A DNA stretch of 64,000 nucleotides from assembly GCF_003665095.1 (NCBI RefSeq), contig NZ_RCHV01000002.1:372001-436000 (forward strand), written 5' to 3'. The translations under genes and the position numbers were made by a program. Positions 45,243-59,600 of the stretch are shown one piece after another. The number at the start of each line of letters is the position of its first letter. The stretch's first letter is position 1. The notes under the pieces were generated by a model, which was not told the DNA's origin, did not search any database, and saw only the letters and a program-made list of their open reading frames with translations. This DNA is from Streptomyces sp. Z26 (GTDB lineage: Bacteria; Actinomycetota; Actinomycetes; Streptomycetales; Streptomycetaceae).

Positions 45243-46520
45243 TTAGGCTCGTCGGGCTCCGCCGGCCGCGTCCAGGACGGCGGGGAGCGCCGCGGTGAGC
45301 GCGTCCGCCTCGGCCTCACCGAGGATGAGCGGCGGGGCGAGCCGGATGACGTCCGGAGCGACCGCGTTCACCAGGAAACCCGCGTCCTGTGCAGCCTGTT
45401 GCACGTTGGGTGCGACGGACTCGGTGAGCACGATACCGAGCAGCAGCCCGGCCCCGCGGACCTGTTCGACCAGCGGGTGGTCCAGCGCGGTGATCGCGTC
45501 GCGGAGCCGGGCGCCGACCCGGCGTACGTGCGCGAGCAGGTCCTCCTCCTCGATGGTGTCGAGGACCGCTAGCGCCGCGGCGCACGCGACCGGGTTCCCG
45601 CCGAAGGTGGAGCCGTGCTGTCCGGGGGTGAGCAGGTCGGCGGCGGGACCGAACGCGAGGGTCGCGCCGATGGGCAGGCCGCCGCCGAGGCCCTTGGCGA
45701 GGGTGAGCACGTCCGGTTCGACGCCCTGCGCGCGGCACTCGGACCAGTGGCCGGTACGGCCGATGCCCGTCTGCACCTCGTCCACGACGAGCAGCGTGCC
45801 GGTGGCGCGGGTGATCTCGCGCGCGGCGGCGAGGTAGCCCTCCGGCGGTACGACGACGCCCGCTTCGCCCTGCACCGGCTCGACGACCAGCAGCGCCGTC
45901 TCCTCGGTGACGGCCGCGCGGAGGGCGGCCACGTCGCCGTACGGGACGTGCTCCACGTCGCCGGGCAGCGGCCGGAACGGCTCCTGCTTGGCGGGCTGCC
46001 CGGTGAGCGCGAGCGCGCCCATGGTGCGGCCGTGGAAGCCGCCGCGGGTGGCGACCGTGTGCGTACGGCCGGTGCGGCGCCCGATCTTGAACGCCGCCTC
46101 CGACGCCTCCGCGCCGGAGTTGGCGAAGTACACGCGCCCGTACCGGTCCGGGCCGAGCAGGACGAGGAGCCGCTCGGCGAGGGCGACGGTCGGCTCGGCG
46201 GTGAAGAGGTTCGACACGTGGCCGAGCCGCGCGATCTGGTCGGAGACGGCCCGGACGACCGCCGGGTGCGCGGTGCCGAGGGAGTTGACGGCGATGCCGC
46301 CGACGAAGTCGAGGTACGCGCGCCCGTCCGCGTCCCAGACGCGGGCGCCCTCGCCGCGGACGAGGGGGACGCGCGGGGTGCCGTAGTTGTCCATCAGGGC
46401 GCCCTGCCAGCGGCGGGTGAGCGCGGCGTTGCCGCCGGGCGCGCCCGCGTCGGTACCCTCCGCCGTGCCGGTCCGCCCGTACGCGCCCGTCTCCTCGTAC
46501 GTGTCCGTGCTGCCGCTCAT
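45243..46520 (-). CDS. argD: Acetylornithine aminotransferase
   Basis: The 425-residue PLP enzyme converts N-acetylglutamate semialdehyde to N-acetylornithine. The PLP region [17 protein letters not shown] and the active lysine in [14 protein letters not shown] are present. The N-terminal 35 residues are variable and disordered ([15 protein letters not shown]); ATG 46520 overlaps the argB stop (ATGA), supporting the start. Confidence 0.96.
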   Translation of the reverse strand: MSGSTDTYEETGAYGRTGTAEGTDAGAPGGNAALTRRWQGALMDNYGTPRVPLVRGEGARVWDADGRAYLDFVGGIAVNSLGTAHPAVVRAVSDQIARLGHVSNLFTAEPTVALAERLLVLLGPDRYGRVYFANSGAEASEAAFKIGRRTGRTHTVATRGGFHGRTMGALALTGQPAKQEPFRPLPGDVEHVPYGDVAALRAAVTEETALLVVEPVQGEAGVVVPPEGYLAAAREITRATGTLLVVDEVQTGIGRTGHWSECRAQGVEPDVLTLAKGLGGGLPIGATLAFGPAADLLTPGQHGSTFGGNPVACAAALAVLDTIEEEDLLAHVRRVGARLRDAITALDHPLVEQVRGAGLLLGIVLTESVAPNVQQAAQDAGFLVNAVAPDVIRLAPPLILGEAEADALTAALPAVLDAAGGARRA

Positions 46521-47433
46521 GCCGTCTGCTCCCCCTCGTCGGGTGCGGTCACGGGGTCCGGCACGACCATCGTGCCGATGCCCTCGTCGGTGAAGATCTC
46601 CAGCAGGATGGAGTGCGGCACGCGGCCGTCCAGCACGCGTGCCGTGCGGACACCGTTGCGCACCGCGTGGAGGCAGCCCTCCATCTTCGGGACCATGCCG
46701 CTGGCCAGGTCGGGCAGCAGCTTCTCCAGGCGGCTCGCGGTGAGCTGGCTGATGACGTCGTCGCTGTGCGGCCAGTCCGCGTACAGCCCCTCGACGTCGG
46801 TCAGCACCACCAGCGTCTCCGCGCCGAGCGCGGCGGCCAGCGCGGCGGCGGCGGTGTCGGCGTTGACGTTGTACACGTGGTGGTCGTCGGTGCTGCGGGC
46901 GATGGACGAGACGACCGGGATGCGGCCGTCGTCCAGCAGCGCCTCGACGGCGCCCGTGTCGATGCCGGTGATGTCACCGACCCGGCCGAGGTCGACCCGT
47001 TCCCCGTCGATGTCGGCCCAGCGTTTCGTCGCCGTCATGGTGTGCGCGTCCTCGCCGGTCAGCCCGACGGCGAACGGCCCGTGCCGGTTGAGCAGCCCGA
47101 CCAGCTCGCGCTGCACCTGACCGGCGAGGACCATCCGTACGACGTCCATCGCCTCCGGCGTCGTCACCCGCAGGCCCGCCCGGAACTCCGACTCCAGGCC
47201 CAGCCTGTCCAGTTGGGCGCTGATCTGCGGGCCGCCGCCGTGCACGACGACGGGCCGCAGCCCGGCGTGCCGCAGGAAGACGACGTCCTGCGCGAAGGCC
47301 GCCTTCAGCTCGTCGTCCACCATGGCGTTGCCGCCGAACTTGATGACGACCGTCTTCCCGTGGTGCCGCGTCAGCCACGGCAGCGCCTCGATGAGGGTGC
47401 GCGCCTTCGGCAGCGCGGTGTGCTTGCGGGCCG

Positions 47434-47437
<4 letters not shown>
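46517..47437 (-). CDS. argB: N-acetylglutamate kinase
   Basis: The 306-residue kinase phosphorylates N-acetylglutamate. It has [29 protein letters not shown] and [20 protein letters not shown] typical of the amino-acid kinase family. In this route it is the arginine-inhibited step. The start ATG 47437 overlaps the argJ stop and its own stop overlaps argD. Confidence 0.97.
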
Positions 47438-49667
<2,230 letters not shown>

Positions 49668-49764
49668 TCGCCCCGGGCGGCGGCCCGCCGGACACGGGCC
49701 CGACCGATGAGTTCGGAGGCCGTGGCGCGTCCAAGTACCCGACACCTCTGGAAAGGACACCGCC

Positions 49765-50370
49765 ATGTCGGAGCTTCTCGTGGACTTCATCACCTCCCTC
49801 GACGGCTACGCCTCGGGAGAGGGATGGCCCGGTTTCTGGGGCCTCGAAGGCCCGGAGTACCTCGCCTGGCTCAACGAGCAACCCGAGGTCACGTACCTGA
49901 TGGGCGCGCACACGTACCGCCTGATGTCCGGCTTCGCCGCGGGCGAGGTCCCCGACGGCCAGGACGAGTTCAGGCCGGAGGAGGAGGCGTCCGTGGACGA
50001 GCTGACGCAGGCGGCGAAGGTGGTGTTCTCCTCCTCCCTGGAAGGGCCGTTGACGTGGGCCAACTCCACGCTCGTACGCGACGACGCCGTCGAGACGGTC
50101 CGCGCCATGAAGGCGGACGGGACGGGGCTCCTCAGCACGATCGGCAGCCTCAGCCTGGCCCGCTCACTGCTGCGGGCGGGGCTGGTCGACCGCTTCCGGG
50201 TCGTGATGTTCCCGGTGATCACCGGGGCCACGGGCGCGGAACGCGTCTACGACGGCTATCCGGACCTGGCCCTCGACATGACCGAGCACCGCAGCTTCGA
50301 CGGCCGCATCCAGCTGGTCGAGTACGCGCCCCGCGTGCTGGAACACCCACCGCTCGGCGCCCCCGCGTGA
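49765..50370 (+). CDS. Dihydrofolate reductase-family (RibD C-terminal-like) protein
   Basis: The 201-residue product begins MSELLVDFITSLDGYASGEG, typical of the RibD_C/DHFR-like fold, and has the later motifs VTYLMGAHTYRLMSG and LLRAGLVDRFRVVMFPVITG. Members are NADPH-dependent reductases of unknown substrate. ATG 49765 follows GGAAAGGAC. It is divergent from argC and converges on the NRPS cluster. Confidence 0.9.
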   Translation: MSELLVDFITSLDGYASGEGWPGFWGLEGPEYLAWLNEQPEVTYLMGAHTYRLMSGFAAGEVPDGQDEFRPEEEASVDELTQAAKVVFSSSLEGPLTWANSTLVRDDAVETVRAMKADGTGLLSTIGSLSLARSLLRAGLVDRFRVVMFPVITGATGAERVYDGYPDLALDMTEHRSFDGRIQLVEYAPRVLEHPPLGAPA

Positions 50371-50451
50371 CCTCCTCCCGGCCGCGCCGGGCCGGGTACG
50401 GGGCCGGGGAACGCGGGCCGGAGCGGGCGCGGCTCGTACGTCGTACGCGGT

Positions 50452-50482
50452 GCTGACCGGGCCGGAAGCGGTCCTGGTCAGC
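50452..50482. terminator. Hairpin at end of NRPS operon
   Basis: GCTGACC (50452-50458) pairs with GGTCAGC (50476-50482) and inner bases pair partly (GGGCC/GGTCC). The distal arm covers the mbtH stop at 50478-50480. It lies between converging genes. Confidence 0.5.
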
Positions 50483-50693
50483 CCTCCGTACGGCTCGTGG
50501 CCGCGAGGCTCGCCGGGCGGAGGTCCGTCCAGTGGCGCTCGACGTACGCGAGGCACTCGTCTCGGGACGCGGCCGGGTGGGCCTCCCGCCAGCCCGCGGG
50601 CACGGGGGCGAAGGCGGGCCAGAGGGCGTGCTGGTGCTCGTCGTTGACGAGGACGAGGAAGGTGCCGTCCGGGTCGTCGAAGGGGTTCCGCAT
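50478..50693 (-). CDS. MbtH-like protein
   Basis: The 71-residue product shows the whole family signature: [28 protein letters not shown] at 34-35 and [11 protein letters not shown]. MbtH proteins bind NRPS adenylation domains and are often needed for folding or activity. It is the distal gene of the NRPS operon, 43 bases after the cupin gene stop. GGAG precedes ATG 50693. The short C-terminal extension [11 protein letters not shown] is unremarkable. Confidence 0.96.
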   Translation of the reverse strand: MRNPFDDPDGTFLVLVNDEHQHALWPAFAPVPAGWREAHPAASRDECLAYVERHWTDLRPASLAATSRTEG

Positions 50694-50736
50694 GGGGGTC
50701 TCCGTCCGGGTGCGTCGAGGTGGGGGCGGCCGTGCG

Positions 50737-51582
50737 TCAGGGCGCGGGTACGTCGTCGGGCGTGGGTACGTCCTCGGGTGCGGTGGTGCCCGCGCAGGTG
50801 TCGGCGGGGCTGCGGTCCTTGGCGAGGAAGATCGTCTGCGCCATCATCCGGTAGCCCGACATGCCCTCCCGGAGCGTCTCGATGGACTCCTCGGGGTGCA
50901 CCGAGTCGATGACCGCGTTCGGGCCGACCGCGTTGAACTGGTGCGAGACGCCGCGTGGTATCTGCATGTCCACCCAGGAGTTGGGCGGCACGATCACGTT
51001 GTGCCGCTCCCGGCGCACCCCCTCCGGGGTGTCGGGCAGCTCGTCGGTGAAGGCCGTCAGCGGCCCGAACGCGGCCGACGGGCGCACCGTGACCGGCGAC
51101 AGGCTGGACACGCGGATCGTCGTGTCCGGGCCCGTCATCATCCGGACGAACCGCAGGCCGGTGTGCAGGTGCATGCGGGAGCAGATGTCGCGGGCGGTCG
51201 TGTCGTAGAAGTCCATGAGGTAGCGGTCCGCGAAGAAGCCGGGGAACGGGGGCTCCAGCATGAACACGTCGCCCTCCTCGAACACCTGGGCCCGCTTCAG
51301 GGTCCCGTCCGGCGCGGGCCGCTCCGCCTCCTCGCGGTGCGCCGTACGGACCAGGCCCGCCAGCGCGTCGACCACGGTCAGGGCGGCCTCGGGGGGCAGC
51401 CGTACGACGGGGGTCAGCCGGTTGCGGTCGGGGTCCCGGTGGGTGCGTACGTCGAGGATCTCGTCCTCGTGGTCCGGGGACCGCTTCATGCGGGTGCCGG
51501 GGTCGGGCGGCACGGCCCCGGCGGGGTCGGTGGGGGCGTGCGCGGTGGCTTCGGTGGGGGCGGCTTCGGTGGGCTGGGTCAT
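50737..51582 (-). CDS. Cupin-like protein of the NRPS cluster
   Basis: The 281-residue product has a disordered Thr/Pro/Ala-rich N-terminus (to about 45), then a region with cupin-like residues: [14 protein letters not shown] (HxH pair) and [23 protein letters not shown] (second motif). It could bind Fe or another metal and act as an oxygenase or isomerase in peptide tailoring, but no exact family is recognised. Start ATG 51582 overlaps the ligase stop (ATGA), so it belongs to the operon. Confidence 0.7.
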   Translation of the reverse strand: MTQPTEAAPTEATAHAPTDPAGAVPPDPGTRMKRSPDHEDEILDVRTHRDPDRNRLTPVVRLPPEAALTVVDALAGLVRTAHREEAERPAPDGTLKRAQVFEEGDVFMLEPPFPGFFADRYLMDFYDTTARDICSRMHLHTGLRFVRMMTGPDTTIRVSSLSPVTVRPSAAFGPLTAFTDELPDTPEGVRRERHNVIVPPNSWVDMQIPRGVSHQFNAVGPNAVIDSVHPEESIETLREGMSGYRMMAQTIFLAKDRSPADTCAGTTAPEDVPTPDDVPAP

Positions 51583-53624
51583 CCTGTCGCTCCAGAGTGC
51601 TCGTTCGGTACGGGTTCCGGCAGCCGTGCCCAGAGCACGCCGCCCAGGTCGTGTCGCCCGGCGCGGAGCACCGAGCAGCCCGTGGTGGCGGGACCGTGGT
51701 CCCGTGCGCGCGCCAGCCACCGCCAGCGGTCGACCGCGCCGGGCCCGGCGGCCCCGGTCGTCGTCGCGTCGCCGTACTCCCCCGTGAGGAAGGCGAGCAG
51801 CGGGGTGAGGGGCCAGCCGGGGCCGTCGGGGGCGGGCCCGTGCGGGAGGACGACCAGCGCGCCACCACCCAGCCGCGCGGCCGTGCCCCACGGCACGGAC
51901 GCCCCCTCGAAGCCGTGGCGCGCGGCCACCTCCGCGGCCAGTTCGGTGTGGGCCGCGAGCGGCCAGGCGCCGAGCAGCGTCCGGTGCCAACGAGCCCTGG
52001 CGGGCGCGAGTTCCGGGTCGTCTGCGCGGTGCCAGTGGTCGCGCAGGAAGTCGAGGGCGGCGAGCACGGGTTCGTCGGCGGCATCCGTACGCGCTCCGGG
52101 TCCGTCCGCCGTACCGGGCCCGTTTCCCGTGCCGCCGCCGTACGCCGCGAGCGCGCGCAGCGCGGGGTGCGCCGCGTGACCGGGGCGTGCCACGTCGTCG
52201 GGGTGTGCCGCGTCGGACTCCAGCAGGTCGCGGGCCGTGGCGGCGGCGTGGCGCAGCAGCCGCTCGTACCGGCCGGGAGCCAGGCGGCGGGCGGCGAGCG
52301 TACGGCCCATCGCCCGGCGCTGGGGCTTGCCGGTGGGGGTCGTGAGGTAGTCGCCGAAGCGGACGGCGGCGGGGCGCAGGGGCGCCCGCTCGTACACCTC
52401 CCGTACGTCCGCCACCGGTTGGTCGGTGGCCACCAGCGCCACGTCGTCCCCGAGCGACGGCTCGTCGACCGCGACCGCCGCGAAGCGGCCCGTCAACCCC
52501 GCACGGCGCCAGCCCAGTTCGACGTCGAGGGGATGGTGCTTCTCACCGCCGCGGTTGATACGCTCCCCGGCCCGGCCGCGCAACACCAGGAGCCCGTCGC
52601 GGAGTTCACCGAGGTCACCGGTACGCAGCCAGCCGTCGCCGGTGACGGTGGCGGCGGTCGTACGGGGGTCGCGCCAGTAGCCGTGCATCAGGTCGGGCGT
52701 ACGGACCCACACCTCGCCCGCCTCCAGGTGGAGTTCGGTGTCCGGGAGGGGCAGCCCCACGGGCGGGACGCGGTCCAGGTAGTGGTGGCGGAAGTCCGCG
52801 TCGTCGAGGAGGGGCGTGGTGAAGCTGAAGTTGACGGCCTCGGTCAGCCCGTAGCCCTGGCGCAGGCGGGGGCCGTAGCGCGCGTGGAAGCGGCGGGCGA
52901 GGTCGGCGGTGAGTGGGGCGGCGGCGGTGACCAGGTACTCCAGGCGCTCCGGCCAGGGCGGCGCGGCCTCGACCAGGTCCGCGAGGAGGGCCGGGACGAT
53001 CGACGCCGTACGGGCGCCGTCGGCGTCGAGGGCGGCGAAGTACCCGGCCGGGTCGAAGGACGGCCGCAGGGTCAGGGGCGCGCCGGTGAGGTGGGTGCCG
53101 AGGAGGGACATGACGAGCGCGTTGCAGTGGTACAGCGGCAGGCACGTGCCGTGCGGGCGGTCGGGGGCGAGGCCGTGCAGGGCGGCCGTGCGGCGGGCGT
53201 TGCCGAGGACCGCGCGGCGTCCCAGCACGACGCCCTTCGGCGGGCCGGTGGAGCCGGAGGTGAACATGATGAACGCCAGCTCGCCGGGGGCCTGTTCGGC
53301 CCTGAGCGGCCCGTCGGCGCCGGTCGCCGCCCCGGCGCCGGTCGGGCGGGTACGGCGCAGCCCTCGGTCGTCGACGACCGCCGCCGCGTCGACCCGCCCG
53401 ACGATGTCCGCGACGGCACGGGCGGTGCTGCGCGGGTGCAGGGGTACGCCGACCAGTCCCAGGTCGAAGCAGGCGAGGAGGGTGTCGGCCAGCGCGCGCC
53501 CGTTGGGCAGGCGCACCACCACCCGTGCGCCCACGGGGAGTTCGACGAGCGCCGCGTGATCGGGCGCGGCGGGTGCGGGCGCCGGTCCGGTGGCGCCCGC
53601 CCGTACGTGTTCCGCGCCGGTCAT
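51579..53624 (-). CDS. AMP-dependent acyl/aminoacyl ligase with C-terminal extension
   Basis: The 681-residue protein contains the adenylate-forming fold: [18 protein letters not shown] (P-loop, A3), [15 protein letters not shown] (A5), [10 protein letters not shown] (A7), [18 protein letters not shown] (A8) and TPTGKPQR (A10 lysine). The N-terminal subdomain before A3 is short. The last 170 or so residues ([17 protein letters not shown] onward) are not part of the fold. It probably activates a starter acid or building block for the NRPS; no carrier protein is fused. ATG 53624 overlaps the NRPS stop. Confidence 0.87.
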   Translation of the reverse strand: MTGAEHVRAGATGPAPAPAAPDHAALVELPVGARVVVRLPNGRALADTLLACFDLGLVGVPLHPRSTARAVADIVGRVDAAAVVDDRGLRRTRPTGAGAATGADGPLRAEQAPGELAFIMFTSGSTGPPKGVVLGRRAVLGNARRTAALHGLAPDRPHGTCLPLYHCNALVMSLLGTHLTGAPLTLRPSFDPAGYFAALDADGARTASIVPALLADLVEAAPPWPERLEYLVTAAAPLTADLARRFHARYGPRLRQGYGLTEAVNFSFTTPLLDDADFRHHYLDRVPPVGLPLPDTELHLEAGEVWVRTPDLMHGYWRDPRTTAATVTGDGWLRTGDLGELRDGLLVLRGRAGERINRGGEKHHPLDVELGWRRAGLTGRFAAVAVDEPSLGDDVALVATDQPVADVREVYERAPLRPAAVRFGDYLTTPTGKPQRRAMGRTLAARRLAPGRYERLLRHAAATARDLLESDAAHPDDVARPGHAAHPALRALAAYGGGTGNGPGTADGPGARTDAADEPVLAALDFLRDHWHRADDPELAPARARWHRTLLGAWPLAAHTELAAEVAARHGFEGASVPWGTAARLGGGALVVLPHGPAPDGPGWPLTPLLAFLTGEYGDATTTGAAGPGAVDRWRWLARARDHGPATTGCSVLRAGRHDLGGVLWARLPEPVPNEHSGATG

Positions 53625-56600
53625 CGTGTCCCCTTCCGCAGCGCCTCGGCCAACTGGACGCCGACGGCGTCCACATGGCGCGGCTGCATCACCCGGTGGT
53701 GGCGGGCTGTGACGTGTCCGGCGGTCAACCCGCCGCCCGCGTACGGGCGCCACAGCTCGTGGTGCGTCCCCCGTGGTTGCTCTCCCCCGGGGTCCGACGC
53801 CTCGACGTACGTGGTGGGGCCCGCGTAGCGGGGCGGTCGGTAGGCGCGCAGCAGGCGGTCGTTGTGGCGGGAGACGGCGATGACGCGGGCGACGTCCTCC
53901 TCGGTGAAGCGGGCGAACACGCTGCCCTCACCGCGCAGCAGGGCCGTCACGGCGGTGAAGTCGAGGCGTTCCACGTCGAGTCGGTCGTCGTCGAACCCGG
54001 CGGCGGTCAACAGCACGCGGTGCACGCGCCGTTCGTCGATGGGCTCGCCCCCGTGCTCCTCGGCTCCCTGCGGCACGGGTTCGGCGGGGAGGGCGTCGAC
54101 GAGGAACAGCGTGCCGGGCGGTTCGCCGAGCGCGTGCAGCCGTACGGCCATCTCGTGCGCCACCAGCCCGCCGAACGACCAGCCCACGAGGTGGTACGGG
54201 CCGTGCGGGCGTACGCGGCGCAGCAGTCGCACGTACCGGTCGGCCATCTCCTCGACCGTGGCCGGGAGTTGGACCCCCGCGCCGGGTGCCTCCGCGTCGA
54301 GGCCGTACACCGGGTGGTCGCGGCCGACGTGCCGCAGCAGCCCGGCGTACAGCCAGCTGAGGCCGCTCAGCGGGTGGACGCAGAACACGGGCGCGGCGTC
54401 CCCGGCGGAGCGGAAGGGCACGAGCTGGGCGGGCGCGGGCCGTTCGTCCGGGGCGGCCAGCAGGCGGCTGAGGGCGGCGGGGGTCGGCGCCTCGAAGACG
54501 TCGCGGATGGCGGGCTCCAGGCCCAGGACGCCGCGCACGCGCCCGGCGAGGCGGGCGGCCAGCAGCGAATGGCCGCCCAGTTCGAAGAAGTTGTCGTCCG
54601 GGCCGACCCTTGGGACGTCCAGCACCTCCGCGAACTGACGGCACATCAGGTCCTCCCGCAGGTCGCGCGGCGGCTCCGCGACGGTCGCGGCGGCGGCCCA
54701 GTCGGGTTCCGGCAGCCGGTCCCGCAGCACCTTGCCGTGGGCGCTGAGCGGCAGCGTGTCCAGCGTGAGCAGCCGGGCGGGCAGCATGTAGTCCGGCAGG
54801 AGCCGGGCGAGGTGCGCGCCGACCGCGCGCGGGTCGGTGGTCGCGGGCGTGACGTAGCCGACGAGGCGACGGTCGTCGGCGCCCCGGTCGTGCACGGCCA
54901 CGGCCGCCGAGGCGACGTCCGGGTGCGCGATCAACGCGGCCTCGATCTCGCCGAGTTCGACGCGGTGCCCGCGGATCTTCACCTGGTCGTCGGTCCGGCC
55001 GTGGAAGCGCAGCACCCCGTCGCGCGCACGGGAGGCCAGGTCTCCGGTGCGGTACATGCGGGCGCCGGGCGGGCCGTACGGGTCGGGCAGGAAGCGGGTG
55101 GCGGTCAGCCCGGGGCGGCCGTGGTAGCCGGTGGCGACGCCCGCGCCCGCGACGTACAACTCGCCGGTGACGCCCGGCGGTACGGGCCGGAGCGCGGCGT
55201 CGAGGACGTGGCAGCGGGTGTTCCACAGCGGGCGCCCCAGCGGCACGGTGCCGCCGTCCTCCGCGGGCCCGGAAGCCTCCACCGGGTGAACGGCGGACCA
55301 CACCGTGGTCTCCGTCGGCCCGTAGCAGGCGAGCAACGAGGCGGTGGCGGCGGCCAGTTCGCGGGCCGCTCCGGCGGGCACGGCCTCGCCGCCGACGACG
55401 GCGCGGACGTGCCGCAGCCGCTCCGGGTGGCGGGCCGCGAGGGCCTGCCACAGCGACGGTGTCGCCTGCATGACGGTGACCTCGTGCCGGTCGAGGAGCG
55501 CGGCCAGCTCGTCCGGTTCGCGCAGGGCGCCCTCGTCCGCGAGGACCATGGTGGCGCCGGTGACCAGCGGCAGGTACAGCTCCGGCTTGCACATGTCGAA
55601 GCCCACCGGCGCGGCGGCCAGCACCCGGTCCCCGGCGCGCACGTCGAGTTGCTCGCGCAGTGCCAGCAGCAGGTTCACCAGCGCGCCGTGCGGCACGACG
55701 ACGCCCTTGGGCCGCCCGGTCGAACCGGACGTGTACGTGACGTACGCCGTCCCCTCCGGCACCCCCAGCGGCGCCCCCTCCCCGGCCTCGACGCGCGTAC
55801 CGCCGTCCGCGCCCGGCGCGTCCCGTACGACGAGCAGCGGCCGCGCGTCCGCGAGCAGCGCGGCGATCCGGGCGGGCGGCAGCGTCGGGTCGAGCGGCAG
55901 GTAGGCGGCGCCGGTGGCCTGCGTGGCGAGGAGCGCGACGGGCAGTTCGGGGCCGCGGCGCAGCAGTACGGCGACGAGCGTGCCCGGCCCGGCGCCGCGC
56001 GCGCGGAGCGTGGTGGCGAGGCGTTCGGCGCGCGCGGCCAGCTCGCCGTGGCCGAGGACGGTGTCCCCGTGGCGTACGGCGGGGGACTCGGGCGTACGGC
56101 GTGCCCGCTCCGCGAAGAGCGCGGCGACGGTGGTGCGGGGCACGTCGCGGGCGGTGGTGTTCCAGCGGCGGGTCAGCCGGTCGTACTCGCCGTCGACGAG
56201 CACGGGCAGGTCGGTGATCCGCTGCCCCGGGTCGTCGGCGGCGGCCCGCAGCAGGACCTCCAGCCGGGCGAGTAGCAGCCGGGCGGTGGCGGGCGTGAAC
56301 AGCTCCGTGTCGTACTCCAGCAGCCCTTCGACACCGGCCTCCGTGCCGTGTTCCGCGCCGTGCTCCGCCCACCGCTGGCGCAGGCTCCACAGCAGGTCCA
56401 TGCGGGAGGCGCCGCCGTGCGCGGCGACCGGTTCGGCCCGCACGCCCGGCAGGTCGAACGCGGTGGCCGGGGTGTCCTGGAAGGCGAGCATCACCTGGAA
56501 GACGGGGTGCGCGGCGAGCGAGCGCGGCGGGTTGAGCGCCTCGACGACCTGCTGGAACGGCACCTCCTGGTGCGCGAACGCGTCGAGGTCGGTGGCCCGG

Positions 56601-59600
56601 ACCCGGTCCAGCAACTCGTGGAACGTCGGCGCCCCGCTCACGTCCGTACGCAGCACCACGGTGTTGACGAAGCAGCCGACGGTCTCGTGCAGCGCCTCGT
56701 CGTGGCGTCCGGCGACCGGCGTGCCGACGGGGATGTCCTCCCCGGCGCCGAGCCGCGAGAGGAGCGCCGCGACGGCGGCGTGCACGACCATGAACAGGCT
56801 GGTGCGGGTGGCCGACGCGAGGCGGTTCAGCCGGGCGTGCAGCGCGGCGTCGAGGGTGAACTCGACGGTCTCGCCCCGGTGCGCCGACACCGCCGGGCGG
56901 GGGTGGTCCAGCGGCAGCGGCAGCACCTCGGGGGCGCCGCGCAGGGTCTCCGTCCAGTACGCGGTGTCGTCCCGGAGGTCGCGGTCGCGCTGCCGCAGCG
57001 TGTGGTCGGCGTACTGCACCGGTTCGTACGTCCAGCGCGGCGCCCCGCCGTCCGCCCGCGCGCGGTAGGCGGTGGACAGGTCGCGGGAGAGCGGGGCGAG
57101 GGACCAGCCGTCGGCGGCGATGTGGTGCAGCAGGAGCAGCAGCACGTGCCGGTCGGGCGCGGTCTCGTAGAGGACGGCGCGGACCGGGAGTTCGACGGCG
57201 AGGTCGAAGACGTGGGTGGCCTCGTCGGCGAGCAGGTCGGGCAGCGCGGCCTCGGAGGCGGCGACGGTGGTGAACGGCAGGTCGTCGGCGCTGCCGAGCC
57301 GCTGGTACGGCTCGCCGTCGGCCTCGGCCACGAGGGTGCGCAGGCTCTCGTGGCGTACGAGGACGTCGTGCAGGGCCGCGCGCAGGTGGCGGGTGGCGAG
57401 CGGGCCGGTGAAACGGACCGCGAACGACATGTTGTAGACGGAGTTGGGCCCGGCGAGGCTGCTGAAGAACCACAGGCGGCGCTGCGCGGGCGAGAGCGGC
57501 ACCCGGTCCGGGCGGGGCGCGGGCGGGACGGCGGGGGTGGTCGTCGTGGCGGTGGCGGGTCGGTCGGCGGGGCCGTTGCCGGGTCCGCCGGTGGGCGTGG
57601 ACTCGTGGGTGGCGTCGGCCTGTTCGGGCAGGAGGCGGGCGAGCGACGCGACGGCGGGCGCGTCGAACAGGGCGCGGAGGGCCAGTTCGCGGCCGGTCTC
57701 GGCGCGTACGCGGTTGATCAGCCGGGTGGCGAGCAGCGAGTGGCCGCCGAGGTCGAAGAAGTTGTCCTCGGCGCCGACCTCGGGCAGCCCCAGCGTCTCC
57801 GCGAACAGTCGGCACAGCAGCCGTTCCCGCGCGTCGGCGGGCGGCCGGGACACGGTGAGCGCCGACTCCGGGCGGGGCAGGGCCGCGCGGTCCAGCTTGC
57901 CGTTCCCGGTCAGCGGGATCTCCTCGACCAGTACGACGAAGGCGGGCACCATGTGCGCGGGCAGCACCGTACGGGCGTACGCGCGCAGTTCGGCGGCGGA
58001 CGGCTCCGGGGCGTCGGGGTCGCGGTCACCGGCCCCGGCGGGGACGGCGTAGCAGAGCAGCCGCCCGCCTCCGGCCGCCGCGCCGGTGTCCGCGAGGACC
58101 ACGGCGCGCGCGACCGCCGGGTGCTGTTCGAGGACGCGCTCGACCTCGCCGGGCTCGACGCGGTAGCCGCGGATCTTCACCTGCTGGTCGGTGCGCCCCA
58201 GGTACTCCAGGGAGCCGTCGGGGCGCCGCCGGGCGAGGTCCCCGGAGCGGTACATGCGGCTGCCGGGCGGGCCGAACGGGTCGGGCACGAACCGCGTCGC
58301 GGTGAGTCCGGGACGGCCCAGGTAGCCGCGCGTCACGCCCGGCCCGGACACGTACAGCTCGCCGGGGCAGCCCGGCGGCACCGGGCGCAGGCCGTGGTCC
58401 AGCAGGTGCAGGCGCAGGTCGGGCAGGGCGGTGCCGACGTTGCTCGCCGGGTCTCCGGGGTCGGTGAGCGCGGCGTACGACGCGTGCACGGTGGTCTCCG
58501 TGATCCCGTACATGTTGACCAGTACGGGCCGCCCCGGCCCCTGCCAGGCGCGGACGCGCGACGGCTCCAGCGCCTCGCCCGCGCACACCACGGCCCGCAG
58601 GTCGGGCAGGGCCGCCGGGCCCGCGTCGCCGGTGGCGCGGACGAGCTGGTAGAAGGCGGACGGCGTCTGGCTCAGCGCGGTGACGCGCTCCCGCCGCAGC
58701 AGTTCCAGCAGGTCGCCGGGTGACCGGGTGGTGTCCTCGGGGACCACGACCAGGCGCCCGCCACGGCCCAGCGCGCACCACATCTCCCAGACGGAGACGT
58801 CGAAGGCGTAGGAGTGGAAGAGTGCGTGCACGTCGTCGCCGTCGAAGCGGAAACGGTCGTCGGTGGCGGTGAGCAGCCGTACGACGTTCCGGTGCGTGAC
58901 GACGACGCCCTTGGGGCGGCCGGTGGAGCCGGAGGTGTGGATGACGTACGCGGTGCTGTCGGGGTGCGGCTCCGGGAGGGGGCGGTCCGGGTCGGCTGCG
59001 GGGGCGGTGGGGTCCGTGGCGCGGGTGGGGTCCGTGGCGTACGGCTCGGTGCCGACCGGGAGTTGGGGCTGCGGTACGGGCAGCGGCCGGTCCGTCACCA
59101 CCAGCACCGGGTCCGCCTCCGCGAGGACCCGCCGCAGCCGCTCCTCGGGGTGCGCCGGGTCCAGCGGCAGGTAGCCCGCGCCGGACCTGAGTACGGCGAG
59201 CACCGCGACCACGAGGTCGACGGAACGTTCCAGCACCAGGCCGACCAGGCGTTCCGGCCCGGCGCCCCGGTCCCGGAGGGCGCGGGCGAGGCGGTCGGCG
59301 CGCGCGTCGAGTTCGGCGTACGTGAGGGTGGTGGCGCCGTGGGTCACCGCCGGGGCCGCCGGGGTCCGGCGCGCCCACGTCCCGAACAGGGCGGGCAGCG
59401 TGGCCGGTTCGGGGTCCGCGTCGCGTTCGCCGTACGCCGATGGCCTCCCGTACGCGCCCTCCTCGGCCCCGCCCGGCTCGCCGTCGAGCAGCAGCCCGAC
59501 ACGGCCCAGCGGCGCCGCCGGGTCGTCGGTGAGCCGTCCGAGCAGCGCGCACAACCGGTCGAGGAGGCGTTCCGCCGTGGCGTCGTCGTACAGGTCGGTG

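Noticed and set aside
53525..58723. Long plus-strand open frames opposite the NRPS
   Set aside because: They have no recognisable domains and repeat over each A-domain, as expected for antisense frames of repeated NRPS modules.
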